Shown here piece by piece: positions 7,017-14,848 of a stretch of DNA of 27,552 bases. Location of the stretch: positions 1-27,552 of the forward strand of contig JAEDKA010000051.1 in NCBI GenBank assembly GCA_016296065.1. Direction: 5' to 3'. The position numbers were made by a program, and so were the translations under genes. Numbering within the stretch: position 1 is the first letter of the stretch; each line of letters begins with the position of its first letter. The stretch is from Kiritimatiellia bacterium (GTDB lineage Bacteria > Verrucomicrobiota > Kiritimatiellia > RFP12 > UBA1067). The notes beneath the pieces are model-generated. The model made no database searches. It worked only from the letters and a program-made list of their open reading frames with translations, and had not been told where the DNA came from.

Positions 7017-9269
7017 ATGACGCCAGCTGAATTCATAGATGATCCTAACTGGGCGGGGTTTCTTCCTGAAATCGACCGCGCGGCAAAGTCACGTGCGCTT
7101 CCCACGCACGAGGACTGTTCGCCGATAGACCCCGAATCGGCCGCGATGCACCTGCGGAAGGGCGGCACTCTCGGCCTTATGGACGGATACGAGGAGCGTC
7201 CCGGACAGATCGACATGCTCTCCGCCATCGTGCGGGCGTTCAATTCGCGCGAACACCTCATGATCGAGGCGGGGACGGGCGTCGGCAAGTCGCTTGCCTA
7301 TCTTATTCCGTCCATCCTCTGGGCCGCCGCCAACGACACGCCCGTCGTAATCTCGACGGCGACCCGCAACCTGCAGAGCCAGCTCATCGGGTCCGACATC
7401 CCGCGCGCGCTGCGCGTTCTCGGCGACGGCGCGTCGAAGTTCCGCGTCGCGCTTCTCAAGGGGCGCACCAACTACCTGTGCCTCCGCGCCGTAGGCGACT
7501 TCTTCTCCGGCGGATACTGGACGATGTCGAAGGAGGAGCAGGACGAGATACCGCACTTCATCGACTGGCTGAAGTCAACGCCCGACGGTGATCTCGACCG
7601 CTACGAGGGACTCCAGCGGAGTCTTCTCACGTGCCCGGGCGAGGAATGCGGCGGCAGGAGGTGTCCGTTCTACTCTCGCTGCTTCGTCTACCGCGCGCGC
7701 AAGAAGGCGGCGGAGGCGGACCTCATAATCGCGAACCATTCGCTCGTCCTCGCCGAGGCCACGGGCGGCAACGCGACGATCCTGCCAGCCTACGGGCGGC
7801 TCGTCCTCGACGAGGCGCACAACCTGGAGGCAATCGCGACGGAATACCTGAGCTACGAGTTCTCCATGCCCGCGCTCACGCGCCTCCTTAACCGGCTCAT
7901 CCGCCGCGGAAAGGGAAAGCGCGGAAGAGCCGGCGGCATACTCGCCTCGGTGGAGCGCCAGCTCGCGAAGGGGATTCTCTCCGGAACTGATATCGGGAAC
8001 CATGTCCGGCGACTGCTTACGGAAGCGTCCTCGCTCGTCGTTCGCGTCACGGATTCCGCAGACGAGATGCTTTCGCTCGCGGAGGCCCAGGTGCTGGCGG
8101 ACCACACGCGGGAGATAATCCGCTACCGCGGTCCGCTCGACATGAAGGACGCCCATGCGCGCTTCGACGACGCAGTCGCCGCTATGGTGACGCTTCTGCA
8201 CGACCTCCGCGACACGCTGGACGATGCGGCCGCGCCCGGCGAGATGAATTTCATGGCCGACCTCTCGACGCAGGTAGGCGGCATGGCGGAGAGCTTCGTG
8301 TCGTTCGCGAACGAGGCGGACTTCGTGGTCTCAGGAGACAAGGATACCCACGTCTACTGGGCGGAGCGCGTGCGGCTCGAGAAACGCCGGCGCTACGTGC
8401 GGCTAGTCGCCGCTCCGCTCTCGGTCGCCGACGCTCTGAGAAAGCTCCTCTACGACCTCAAGGATTCCGTCGTCATGTCGTCCGCCACGCTCAGGGTCGG
8501 CAACGACTTCAAGTACATGTGCAGACGGCTCGGTTTCTTCGATCCCGCCAACAGCGAGACTAGAGCCGCGAGCCAAGAACCAACCCGCTACCGCTGCCTG
8601 ACGGCGGCTTCGCCGTTCGACTACCTGCGGCAGTGCCTCGTCGTCGCGCCGGACTGCCTGCCTGATCCGTCAGCCGATGCGCCGGGCTACGCCTCCGCGC
8701 TTGCGGGAATGATGAAGGACCTCTTTGCGGCGACCGAGGGTCGTGCGCTCGTGCTGTTCACGAGCTACGAGATGATGAAGGCCGTTGCGGACCTCGCCGC
8801 TGTTCCGCTCTCCGAGGCCGGCATACGTCTGCTCGTGCAGGGCGAGGGCCTTTCGCGCGAGTCGATGACGCAGATCCTGAAGGACAACGCCAAGGTAGTC
8901 CTCTTTGGCGCGCAGTCGTTCTGGGAGGGAGTTGATGTCGCAGGCGAGGCGCTGAGCTGCGTCGTGATAGCGAGGCTTCCATTCGCGCAGGTGGGCGATC
9001 CCGTTGTCGAGGCGCGCGGAGAGAAGGTCGAGCGCGAAGGAGGAAGTCCGTTCAGGGACTACGCGCTACCCGAGGCGGTGATTCGCTTCCGTCAGGGGTT
9101 CGGACGCCTCATACGCACCAAGTCGGACCGCGGCGTAGTCGTGGTGACGGATCCGAGAATCGTGACGAAGAACTACGGCGCGGTGTTCAGAAAGTCGATA
9201 CCTGCGTCCGTGCACACAGTTGTGTCGCCGGACGAGCTGCTCGACCGCGTCTCTGGATTCTTCTCCTGA
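7017..9269 (+). CDS. dinG: DinG/XPD-like superfamily 2 DNA helicase with Fe-S cluster motif
   Basis: This is an ATP-dependent 5'-3' DNA helicase of the DinG/YoaA/XPD type, presumably acting on R-loops or repair intermediates. Seen in the 750-residue protein: Walker A EAGTGVGKS (84-92), the Fe-S cysteines C155, C211, C216 and C222 (the last three spaced 5 and 6, as in E. coli DinG; C206 is extra), DEAH (265-268), VVMSSATL, then GAQSFWEGVDV and FRQGFGRLIR near the end. The start is uncertain: ATG 7017 has no clear ribosome binding site, while GTG 6972 would add 15 residues encoded by the hairpin. A heptamer repeat lies in the gene at 8556-8590. It ends 6 nt from the convergent hrpA stop. Confidence 0.88.
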   Translation: MTPAEFIDDPNWAGFLPEIDRAAKSRALPTHEDCSPIDPESAAMHLRKGGTLGLMDGYEERPGQIDMLSAIVRAFNSREHLMIEAGTGVGKSLAYLIPSILWAAANDTPVVISTATRNLQSQLIGSDIPRALRVLGDGASKFRVALLKGRTNYLCLRAVGDFFSGGYWTMSKEEQDEIPHFIDWLKSTPDGDLDRYEGLQRSLLTCPGEECGGRRCPFYSRCFVYRARKKAAEADLIIANHSLVLAEATGGNATILPAYGRLVLDEAHNLEAIATEYLSYEFSMPALTRLLNRLIRRGKGKRGRAGGILASVERQLAKGILSGTDIGNHVRRLLTEASSLVVRVTDSADEMLSLAEAQVLADHTREIIRYRGPLDMKDAHARFDDAVAAMVTLLHDLRDTLDDAAAPGEMNFMADLSTQVGGMAESFVSFANEADFVVSGDKDTHVYWAERVRLEKRRRYVRLVAAPLSVADALRKLLYDLKDSVVMSSATLRVGNDFKYMCRRLGFFDPANSETRAASQEPTRYRCLTAASPFDYLRQCLVVAPDCLPDPSADAPGYASALAGMMKDLFAATEGRALVLFTSYEMMKAVADLAAVPLSEAGIRLLVQGEGLSRESMTQILKDNAKVVLFGAQSFWEGVDVAGEALSCVVIARLPFAQVGDPVVEARGEKVEREGGSPFRDYALPEAVIRFRQGFGRLIRTKSDRGVVVVTDPRIVTKNYGAVFRKSIPASVHTVVSPDELLDRVSGFFS
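8556..8590 (+). repeat. Heptamer tandem repeat inside dinG
   Basis: Successive 7-mers GAGACTA, GAGCCGC, GAGCCAA, GAACCAA (then CCCGCTA) encode ETRAASQEPTRY. The stretch lies downstream of the VVMSSATL motif, where the helicase sequence is not expected to be conserved. It looks like an insertion. Confidence 0.4.
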
Positions 9270-9275
9270 AGTCCG

Positions 9276-12200
9276 CTACGGGCGAACTTCCGCCCACTTC
9301 GCGTCGAGTCGCTTCTCGCTCACCGGAATCGCCGCACGCACCTCAGGCGCGAACACCGAGACGCGGAATTCCTCCACCATCCAGCGGTACTCGGCAAGCG
9401 CTTCGCGGTCGATCTTCGCGTCCTTCGAGACAGCCGCCTCGCGGTAGCGCTCCCAGAAGGGCGCGACGCGCGATTCCTTAGCGCGGTCTCCCGACGGATT
9501 CGACCTCGCGCGGTCTACGCGCACGGCGATTGCCTTCATGTAGCGCGCGTAGTGGCGAAGCCGCTCCGGGGAGACGGCGCGCAGAAAGCCCGGGAAGACG
9601 AGCCACGCGAGCTGGGTGTCTATAGAGTCCGCGACGTCTTCCGCGGCGTTGGAGCGCGCGAGCGCGTCCGAGCAGTTCGCCGCGGCGTCCAGCGCGGACG
9701 CGGACAGCGCCTCGATCTCCGCCTTCGCCGCGGCAAATGCGCCGCGCCGGTCCTTGAGTCGCGACTCGAATTCGTCCTTGTCGCGCACGGTGGGAAGTCC
9801 GTCGACCATCGACGCCCTTACGGCCGACCAAAGTATGTCCGACCCGATTCGCTCCGAGTCGTATCCGATTGACTTCAGGTATAGTGCTGCGCCGAGCGAG
9901 AGTCGCTTCGTCTGGAACGTCGGGCGCGACTTGCCCGCGATCCTGATGCACATCAGCCGCGCGACTCCAGCCGCGTGCGAGCGCGCGGCCTCGGCAGCCG
10001 ACTTGAAGAGACGCACGACAACGCCGTCGCCGCAGTCCGAGAGCGCGGGGTAGTGCGCGAGCGTCCAGCCGCCGCTCCGCGACTCGACCTGCTCGGCGAC
10101 CGCGCCGAAATCCCAGTCGACATGCTTCGCCGATTCGCCCTGGATGGGCTTTCGGCCGGACGATGCACCTGCCGCGGTGAGGGCTTCGTCGAGGCTGCGC
10201 GTGTCGGCGATGATGCGGCCGTCTTCGTCCTTGATCCTGTAGCGGACCATCAGATGCGGCGGATACTTTACGTTGGCCCACGCGCTCTCCGGCACGATGA
10301 TTCCGTTGTGGTCGCGCAGCAGCCTCCTGAGCGCGTCGGCGAGCGGCGTGTCGTCCGGCCGGAGAAGCGGCGCGAGAATCGAGACCGTGTCTGAGATCGG
10401 CGAGACGACGCGCCGCAGCGACGATGGGAGACTGCTCAGCAGGAACGAGAGCTTCTCCGGTAGCGCACCAGGGACGAGCCAGTCGGCGTTCCACAGCGCG
10501 AGAGCGCCTGCGTCCGCCTTCGCGACGGTGCACGTTATGCCGTCCGTCGCCGGATCGTCCGGCGTGTGTCGGTACGAGAGGGAGAGTCGGGCCTGGCCGA
10601 TGCGGAGCGAGTCTGGGAACGCCGAGTTGGAGGTGCCGACCTTCGGGAGCCATTTGCGCCTGTCGAGTCGGAAGCGCGACTTCTCCTCGTCCGTTGCGGA
10701 CCAGAGCCACTTCGCAAGGTCGCGCGCCGAGACGATGCCAGGCGGAATCGCCGCCTCGAAGTGGGCGGCGAGCGCGTCTTCGTCGAAAAGCTCCGGACGC
10801 CTCATGCGCTCGGCGCGGCGGAGCATTTCGGCGATGACGGACGAGTTCTCGCGCACCTCGCGGGGCGGATGCGGGAATTCGCGGCGGACGAGTCCGCAGA
10901 GGATGAAGAGCCTGCGCGAGACGACGGGGTCGATTCTGCTGTAGTCGCGGCGCCGCGCCGGGACGATGACGAGTCCGTAGAGCGTCACCTGCTCCGTCGC
11001 GCGGACGAATCCGTTCGCCGCGTCCCACTCCGGCTCGCGGTAGCTGCGCTTCACCACGTCGGCGGCGATGGACTCGATCCAGCGCACGTCTATGACTGCG
11101 GCGTTGCGCGCGAAGAGGCGGGAGGTGTCGACAAGTTCGCCTGCGACGATCCACTCGGGAGCGTGGTTTGCGGACCGCTGTTCGTGGTTAGCGGGGCGTG
11201 GCGCGCGAGTCTTCTTCGTCAGGACCGAGCTTGGGTGCAGCGCGAAGCGAAGGGCATGTGCGCCGCGGTAGTCGTGTTCCTCGGGGTCGAGGTGTCCGAT
11301 GCGAGAGAGGAGCCCCGTCATGAGCGCTCGGTGGAGCGAGTCGGGTCCGCCGTTGTCGCTCGCGACGTCGAGTCCGAGGCGCTTCGAGAGTTCCGTGAGC
11401 TGACGCGACAGGTCGCGCCATTCGCGCATCTTCGGATAGGAGAGGTACGTCTTCTTCGCGAGCTTTCTGAGCTGCGACTGCGAGAGCGTCTTCGACTGCT
11501 CGTCCCACCACTTCCAGAGCGCGAGCGTTCCGAGGAAGTCGGAGCCCGGACGCCTGAACTGCGCGTGCGCCTGGTCCGCCTTTTCGCGTTCCTCGACCGG
11601 ACGCCGCTTCGGGTCGTCGCAGCTCATCGCGGCGACAACGGGGATTGCGGAGGGGAGCGTCGCGAACTCGGAGGCGGCGATGAGCATGCGCGCGAGGCGC
11701 GGCTCCACGGGGATGCGCGCGAGGCGGCGTCCCGTCTTCGTAAGCGCGATGTCGTGTTCGGCATCGTGGCGTATCGCGCCAAGTTCGAGAAGCTCCTTGA
11801 GCCCCTCGCGCACCATCGTCGGCTTCGGTGGGTCGATGAAGGGGAACTCCTCGATGCTGCCGAGACCTAAGTCGAGCATCGTGAGGATTACGCCGGCGAG
11901 CGACGAGCGCAGGACTTCCGGCGGAGTGTACTTCTCGCGCGATTCGAAATCCTCTTCGGAGTATAGACGAACGCATGTGCCGGGCCCGAGTCGTCCGCAC
12001 CTTCCCGCGCGCTGCTTCGCCGAGGCCTGCGAGACGGGCTCGATCTGGAGGCGCTGCACCTGTGTGCGGTGGATGTAGCGCGAGATGCGCGCGAGGCCGG
12101 AGTCTATGACAGCGCGGATTCCGGGAATCGTGACCGAAGTCTCCGCCACGTTCGTCGCGAGGACGACGCGGCGGCGCGGCGAGAGGCGGAACGCGCGCTG

Positions 12201-13013
12201 CTGCTCGCCGGAAGGCAAGGACGCGAGAAGGGGGATGATGTCGTCTGTGGCGAAGGAGGGAGTGCGACGCAGGTGGTCGGCGGTCTCGCGGATGTCTCGC
12301 TCGCCCGGGAGGAAAACGAGTACGTCGTCCTTCGGCGGAAGCGTCGCGAGCGCGGCGGATATGTCGCGCGCGAGATCGCGCTCCTCGCGGTCCGGCGGAT
12401 CCATGTAGCGTATCTCGATCGGATAGAGCCTTCCCGGGACCGATATCGCCGGCGCGCCGTTGAAGAAGGCGGAGAAGCGTTCGGAGTCGAGCGTCGCGGA
12501 GGAGACGATTACCTTCAGGTCGCGGCGCTTCGCGAGAATGCGCTTGAGGATGCCGAGGAGGAAGTCGACGTTGAGCGTGCGCTCGTGCGCTTCGTCGACG
12601 ATGATTGCGTCGTAGGCGCGGAGGAGCGGATCGGCGCGCGTTTCCGCGAGAAGGACGCCGTCGGTCATGAACTTGACGCGGGTGGAGTCCGATATCCTTT
12701 TCGCGAACCTGTGCTGGTATCCGACGGTCGCGCCGACCTCGCATCCGAGCTCCTCGGCGACGCGTTCCGCGACGGTGACGGCGGCGAGTCGGCGAGGCTG
12801 GGTACAGGCGATGCGGCGCCCGTGCGCGCCGAGTCCGAGCTCCATCGCCATCTTCGGCAGCTGCGTAGTTTTTCCCGAGCCGGTGTCGCCGCAGACAATA
12901 ACGGCCTGGCTGCGGCGGAGCGCGTCCATGATCTCCGCGCGGTGCGCTGAGATCGGCAGCTCCTCCGGGTAGCGCAGCGTGATTCCGCCGTCTTCTCTCT
13001 CGGTCTCCGTCAT
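9276..13013 (-). CDS. hrpA: HrpA-type DEAH-box ATP-dependent RNA helicase
   Basis: This is a 1245-residue protein close in size to E. coli HrpA, a helicase acting on mRNA and ribosomes. Walker A is GDTGSGKT (42-49) and motif II DEAH is 140-143, followed by SSATLDSERF and QRAGRCGR. Next come the helicase-associated and OB-type regions and a long C-terminal domain of DUF3418 type (for example FRLDRRKWLP and LSYRHTPDDPATDGI). Start ATG 13013 (MTETERED) was chosen because the promoter -10 lies just 10 nt upstream; the longer reading frame to 13094 would begin before the promoter. No ribosome binding site is present, so translation is probably leaderless. A repeat-derived stretch (NHEQRSANH) interrupts the middle of the protein. 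Confidence 0.92.
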   Translation of the reverse strand: MTETEREDGGITLRYPEELPISAHRAEIMDALRRSQAVIVCGDTGSGKTTQLPKMAMELGLGAHGRRIACTQPRRLAAVTVAERVAEELGCEVGATVGYQHRFAKRISDSTRVKFMTDGVLLAETRADPLLRAYDAIIVDEAHERTLNVDFLLGILKRILAKRRDLKVIVSSATLDSERFSAFFNGAPAISVPGRLYPIEIRYMDPPDREERDLARDISAALATLPPKDDVLVFLPGERDIRETADHLRRTPSFATDDIIPLLASLPSGEQQRAFRLSPRRRVVLATNVAETSVTIPGIRAVIDSGLARISRYIHRTQVQRLQIEPVSQASAKQRAGRCGRLGPGTCVRLYSEEDFESREKYTPPEVLRSSLAGVILTMLDLGLGSIEEFPFIDPPKPTMVREGLKELLELGAIRHDAEHDIALTKTGRRLARIPVEPRLARMLIAASEFATLPSAIPVVAAMSCDDPKRRPVEEREKADQAHAQFRRPGSDFLGTLALWKWWDEQSKTLSQSQLRKLAKKTYLSYPKMREWRDLSRQLTELSKRLGLDVASDNGGPDSLHRALMTGLLSRIGHLDPEEHDYRGAHALRFALHPSSVLTKKTRAPRPANHEQRSANHAPEWIVAGELVDTSRLFARNAAVIDVRWIESIAADVVKRSYREPEWDAANGFVRATEQVTLYGLVIVPARRRDYSRIDPVVSRRLFILCGLVRREFPHPPREVRENSSVIAEMLRRAERMRRPELFDEDALAAHFEAAIPPGIVSARDLAKWLWSATDEEKSRFRLDRRKWLPKVGTSNSAFPDSLRIGQARLSLSYRHTPDDPATDGITCTVAKADAGALALWNADWLVPGALPEKLSFLLSSLPSSLRRVVSPISDTVSILAPLLRPDDTPLADALRRLLRDHNGIIVPESAWANVKYPPHLMVRYRIKDEDGRIIADTRSLDEALTAAGASSGRKPIQGESAKHVDWDFGAVAEQVESRSGGWTLAHYPALSDCGDGVVVRLFKSAAEAARSHAAGVARLMCIRIAGKSRPTFQTKRLSLGAALYLKSIGYDSERIGSDILWSAVRASMVDGLPTVRDKDEFESRLKDRRGAFAAAKAEIEALSASALDAAANCSDALARSNAAEDVADSIDTQLAWLVFPGFLRAVSPERLRHYARYMKAIAVRVDRARSNPSGDRAKESRVAPFWERYREAAVSKDAKIDREALAEYRWMVEEFRVSVFAPEVRAAIPVSEKRLDAKWAEVRP
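11162..11203 (-). repeat. Heptamer-type repeat inside hrpA
   Basis: CGTGGTTTGCGG (11162-11173) recurs with one change at 11183-11194, a spacing of 21 nt (three heptamers). It encodes the NHEQRSANHAP stretch of HrpA. This resembles an in-frame expansion in a non-conserved linker. Confidence 0.4.
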
Positions 13014-13022
13014 ATGGCGGAT

Positions 13023-13031
13023 ATTATACCA
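13023..13031 (-). promoter_or_regulatory. Extended -10 promoter of hrpA
   Basis: On the minus strand TGG precedes a perfect TATAAT (13028 to 13023). Predicted start is about 13016, three bases before the ATG, so the mRNA would be essentially leaderless. Confidence 0.65.
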
Positions 13032-13037
13032 AAAGAA

Positions 13038-13067
13038 TTCCGCGCGGCATGTGCGCGCCGCGCGGAA
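13038..13067. promoter_or_regulatory. Perfect palindrome between two divergent promoters
   Basis: Arms 13038-13048 and 13057-13067 are exact 11-bp inverted repeats (TTCCGCGCGGC and its complement) around an 8-nt centre. They sit between the hrpA -10 (13023-13028) and the SPFH-gene -10 (13074-13079) and cover the -35 region of both. It is a candidate shared operator. Confidence 0.5.
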
Positions 13068-13070
13068 ATA

Positions 13071-13079
13071 TGGTAGAAT
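13071..13079 (+). promoter_or_regulatory. Extended -10 promoter of the SPFH-comF pair
   Basis: TGG precedes TAGAAT (13074-13079). Predicted start is about 13086, and the coding start at 13116 has AAAAGGAG in front. Confidence 0.5.
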
Positions 13080-13115
13080 ATTGGAAAACAACAATCCAAC
13101 AAAAGGAGTGCATCA

Positions 13116-14039
13116 ATGAGCGGAGGCCTTATCTTTTTCGCCATATTGGCGTTCATCGTCCTCGTCGCGGTTCTCAAGACCGCGGTGATCGTGCCGCAGA
13201 AGACGGCGTACATCGTTGAGCGGCTTGGCAAGTACCGCTGCACGCTCGACGCCGGCTTCCACATCCTCGTCCCGTTCTTCGACAGGATCGCCTACCGCCA
13301 CACGCTCAAGGAGCAGGCGATCGACGTTCCGCCGCAGGAGTGCATCACGAAGGACAACATCGCGGTTTCCGTTGACGGAATCCTCTACATGCAGGTGATG
13401 GATCCCGCGAAGGCGTCGTACGGAATCGGCAACTACCTCTTCGCGACGACGCAGCTTGCGCAGACCACGATGCGTTCCGAGATGGGCAAGCTCGACCTTG
13501 ACCGCAGCTTCGAGGAGCGCACGTCCATCAACGCGGCGATCGTCGCGGCCGTAGACAAGGCGTCCGACCCGTGGGGCATCAAGGTGACGCGCTACGAGAT
13601 CAAGAACATCACCCCGCCGCGCACGATCCGCGACGCGATGGAGAAGCAGATGCGCGCCGAGCGCGAGAAGCGCGCGATGATCGCAGAGTCCGAGGGCGAG
13701 CGCCAGGCGAAGATCAACCGCGCCGAGGGCGAGAAGCAGGAGGCGATCAACCTCTCCGAGGGCGAGAGGCAGCGCAAGATCAACGAGGCCGAGGGCCGCG
13801 CGAAGGAGATCCTTCTCGTCGCCGAGGCGCAGGCCGCCGGAATCCGCAAGGTCGCCGAGGCGATCAACTCGCAGGGTGGCATCGAGTCCGTCAACATGCA
13901 GCTCGCCCAGCAGTACCTGCAGCAGTTCGGCAACCTCGCGAAGACGAACAACACGATGATCATCCCGTCCGACCTCGCCAACGTGGCAGGCGTCATCAAG
14001 GCCTGCACGTCCATCGTCGGCAAGGTCGACAAGGCGTGA
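13116..14039 (+). CDS. SPFH/Band 7 (stomatin, paraslipin-type) membrane protein
   Basis: This 307-residue protein has one N-terminal membrane anchor (about residues 5-24), then the SPFH core beginning VPQKTAYIVERLGKYRCTLD with the family phrase FDRIAYRHTLKEQAIDVPPQ. A long charged coiled coil (about 175-245) carries repeated SEGERQ and EGEKQ units, and the end is Gln/Asn-rich. Such proteins assemble into large membrane-bound rings that organise membrane domains and often work with membrane proteases. No NfeD-type partner gene is next to it. ATG 13116 has a strong ribosome binding site. The stop overlaps the GTG start of the comF-like gene by 4 nt, so they are co-transcribed. Confidence 0.92.
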   Translation: MSGGLIFFAILAFIVLVAVLKTAVIVPQKTAYIVERLGKYRCTLDAGFHILVPFFDRIAYRHTLKEQAIDVPPQECITKDNIAVSVDGILYMQVMDPAKASYGIGNYLFATTQLAQTTMRSEMGKLDLDRSFEERTSINAAIVAAVDKASDPWGIKVTRYEIKNITPPRTIRDAMEKQMRAEREKRAMIAESEGERQAKINRAEGEKQEAINLSEGERQRKINEAEGRAKEILLVAEAQAAGIRKVAEAINSQGGIESVNMQLAQQYLQQFGNLAKTNNTMIIPSDLANVAGVIKACTSIVGKVDKA

Positions 14040-14686
14040 GCTTCGGCGGGCGGATCCTCGACGCCGTCTGGCCGCGGCGGTGCGAGGTCTGCGGGGCGGA
14101 CGTCGACAGACCGGCGCGGTACATCTGCGCCGACTGCCTGAACCGCGTTCCCTTCGTGCGTCCTGAGGACGGCGTCTACGAGATTCCGGACGCCGCGAGC
14201 GCCGTCCGCTTCGAGTGCGAGACGCGCGAGATGGTCCTCGGCTTCAAGTTCAACCGGCATGTGTGGCTGAGGAACGACTTTGCGGACTGGCTTGAGGCCG
14301 CCGCGGCGTCACGCTTCGACCTTGCCGCCGTCGATCTCGTCGTCCCGATGCCGACGACGGTGCGACACCGGATGGACCGCGGATACAATCCGTGCGATCT
14401 GCTGGCCCAGGAGCTTGCGCGGCGCATTTGCCGCGCCTGTCGGCGCGTCCTCGCGAGGTGCGGGAAGTTCGCGCGCCAGGGCTCGCTCAACGAGGAGGAG
14501 CGCCTCGAGAACGTGAAGGGCACTTTCGCGGTGAAAAGGCCAGAGTACGTTCGCGGCAGGACCGTTCTCGTGGTGGACGACATAATGACCACCGGCGCGA
14601 CGCTCGCGGAGTGTGCGAGGACGCTGAAGGACGCTGGTGCCTCGCGCGTCTGGAGCGTCACATTGGCGCGCAGCGTCCGTACATGA
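14036..14686 (+). CDS. ComF-family phosphoribosyltransferase-like protein
   Basis: This 216-residue protein has a zinc-ribbon-like start with C16xxC19 and C31xxC34, and the PRPP-binding loop VLVVDDIMTTGATL (177-190), the ComF/GntX hallmark. QGSLNEEERLENVKGTF (148-164) is also typical. Family members are needed for DNA uptake in competent bacteria but are widespread in bacteria not known to be competent, where the role is unclear. The start is GTG 14036, overlapping the SPFH stop as GTGA; the frame extends far upstream but only as a shadow of the SPFH gene. An imperfect dyad at 14707-14750 may terminate the transcript. Confidence 0.88.
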   Translation: MSFGGRILDAVWPRRCEVCGADVDRPARYICADCLNRVPFVRPEDGVYEIPDAASAVRFECETREMVLGFKFNRHVWLRNDFADWLEAAAASRFDLAAVDLVVPMPTTVRHRMDRGYNPCDLLAQELARRICRACRRVLARCGKFARQGSLNEEERLENVKGTFAVKRPEYVRGRTVLVVDDIMTTGATLAECARTLKDAGASRVWSVTLARSVRT

Positions 14687-14795
14687 CCGACTTTGGACCA
14701 TAAAGTGCCGCAATTCGAAGATGAGAAGTAATTCTGCGCAATTATGCGGCCATATGAAAAGACTTCATTTTCCCCCTCCACGCATCGCGGCAATT

Positions 14796-14804
14796 TGGTA
14801 TAAT
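14796..14804 (+). promoter_or_regulatory. Extended -10 promoter of carB
   Basis: TGG precedes TATAAT (14799-14804) in the context AATTTGGTATAATATTCG. The last 16 bases recur exactly at the ABC operon promoter. Predicted start is about 14811. Confidence 0.65.
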
Positions 14805-14848
14805 ATTCGTCCGATTGCAAACATTTTCAAATTGAAAGGCAGTTGGTT

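Noticed and set aside
5306..7288. Long minus-strand frame of 660 codons
   Set aside because: It is an antisense shadow of rnfC/rnfD: the plus strand has clear family motifs, and the minus translation is low-complexity and spans two genes.
13571..14035. N-terminal extension of the ComF-like protein
   Set aside because: It lies wholly inside the SPFH gene and is Arg/Gly-rich shadow; the zinc-ribbon start and GTGA overlap fix the start at 14036.
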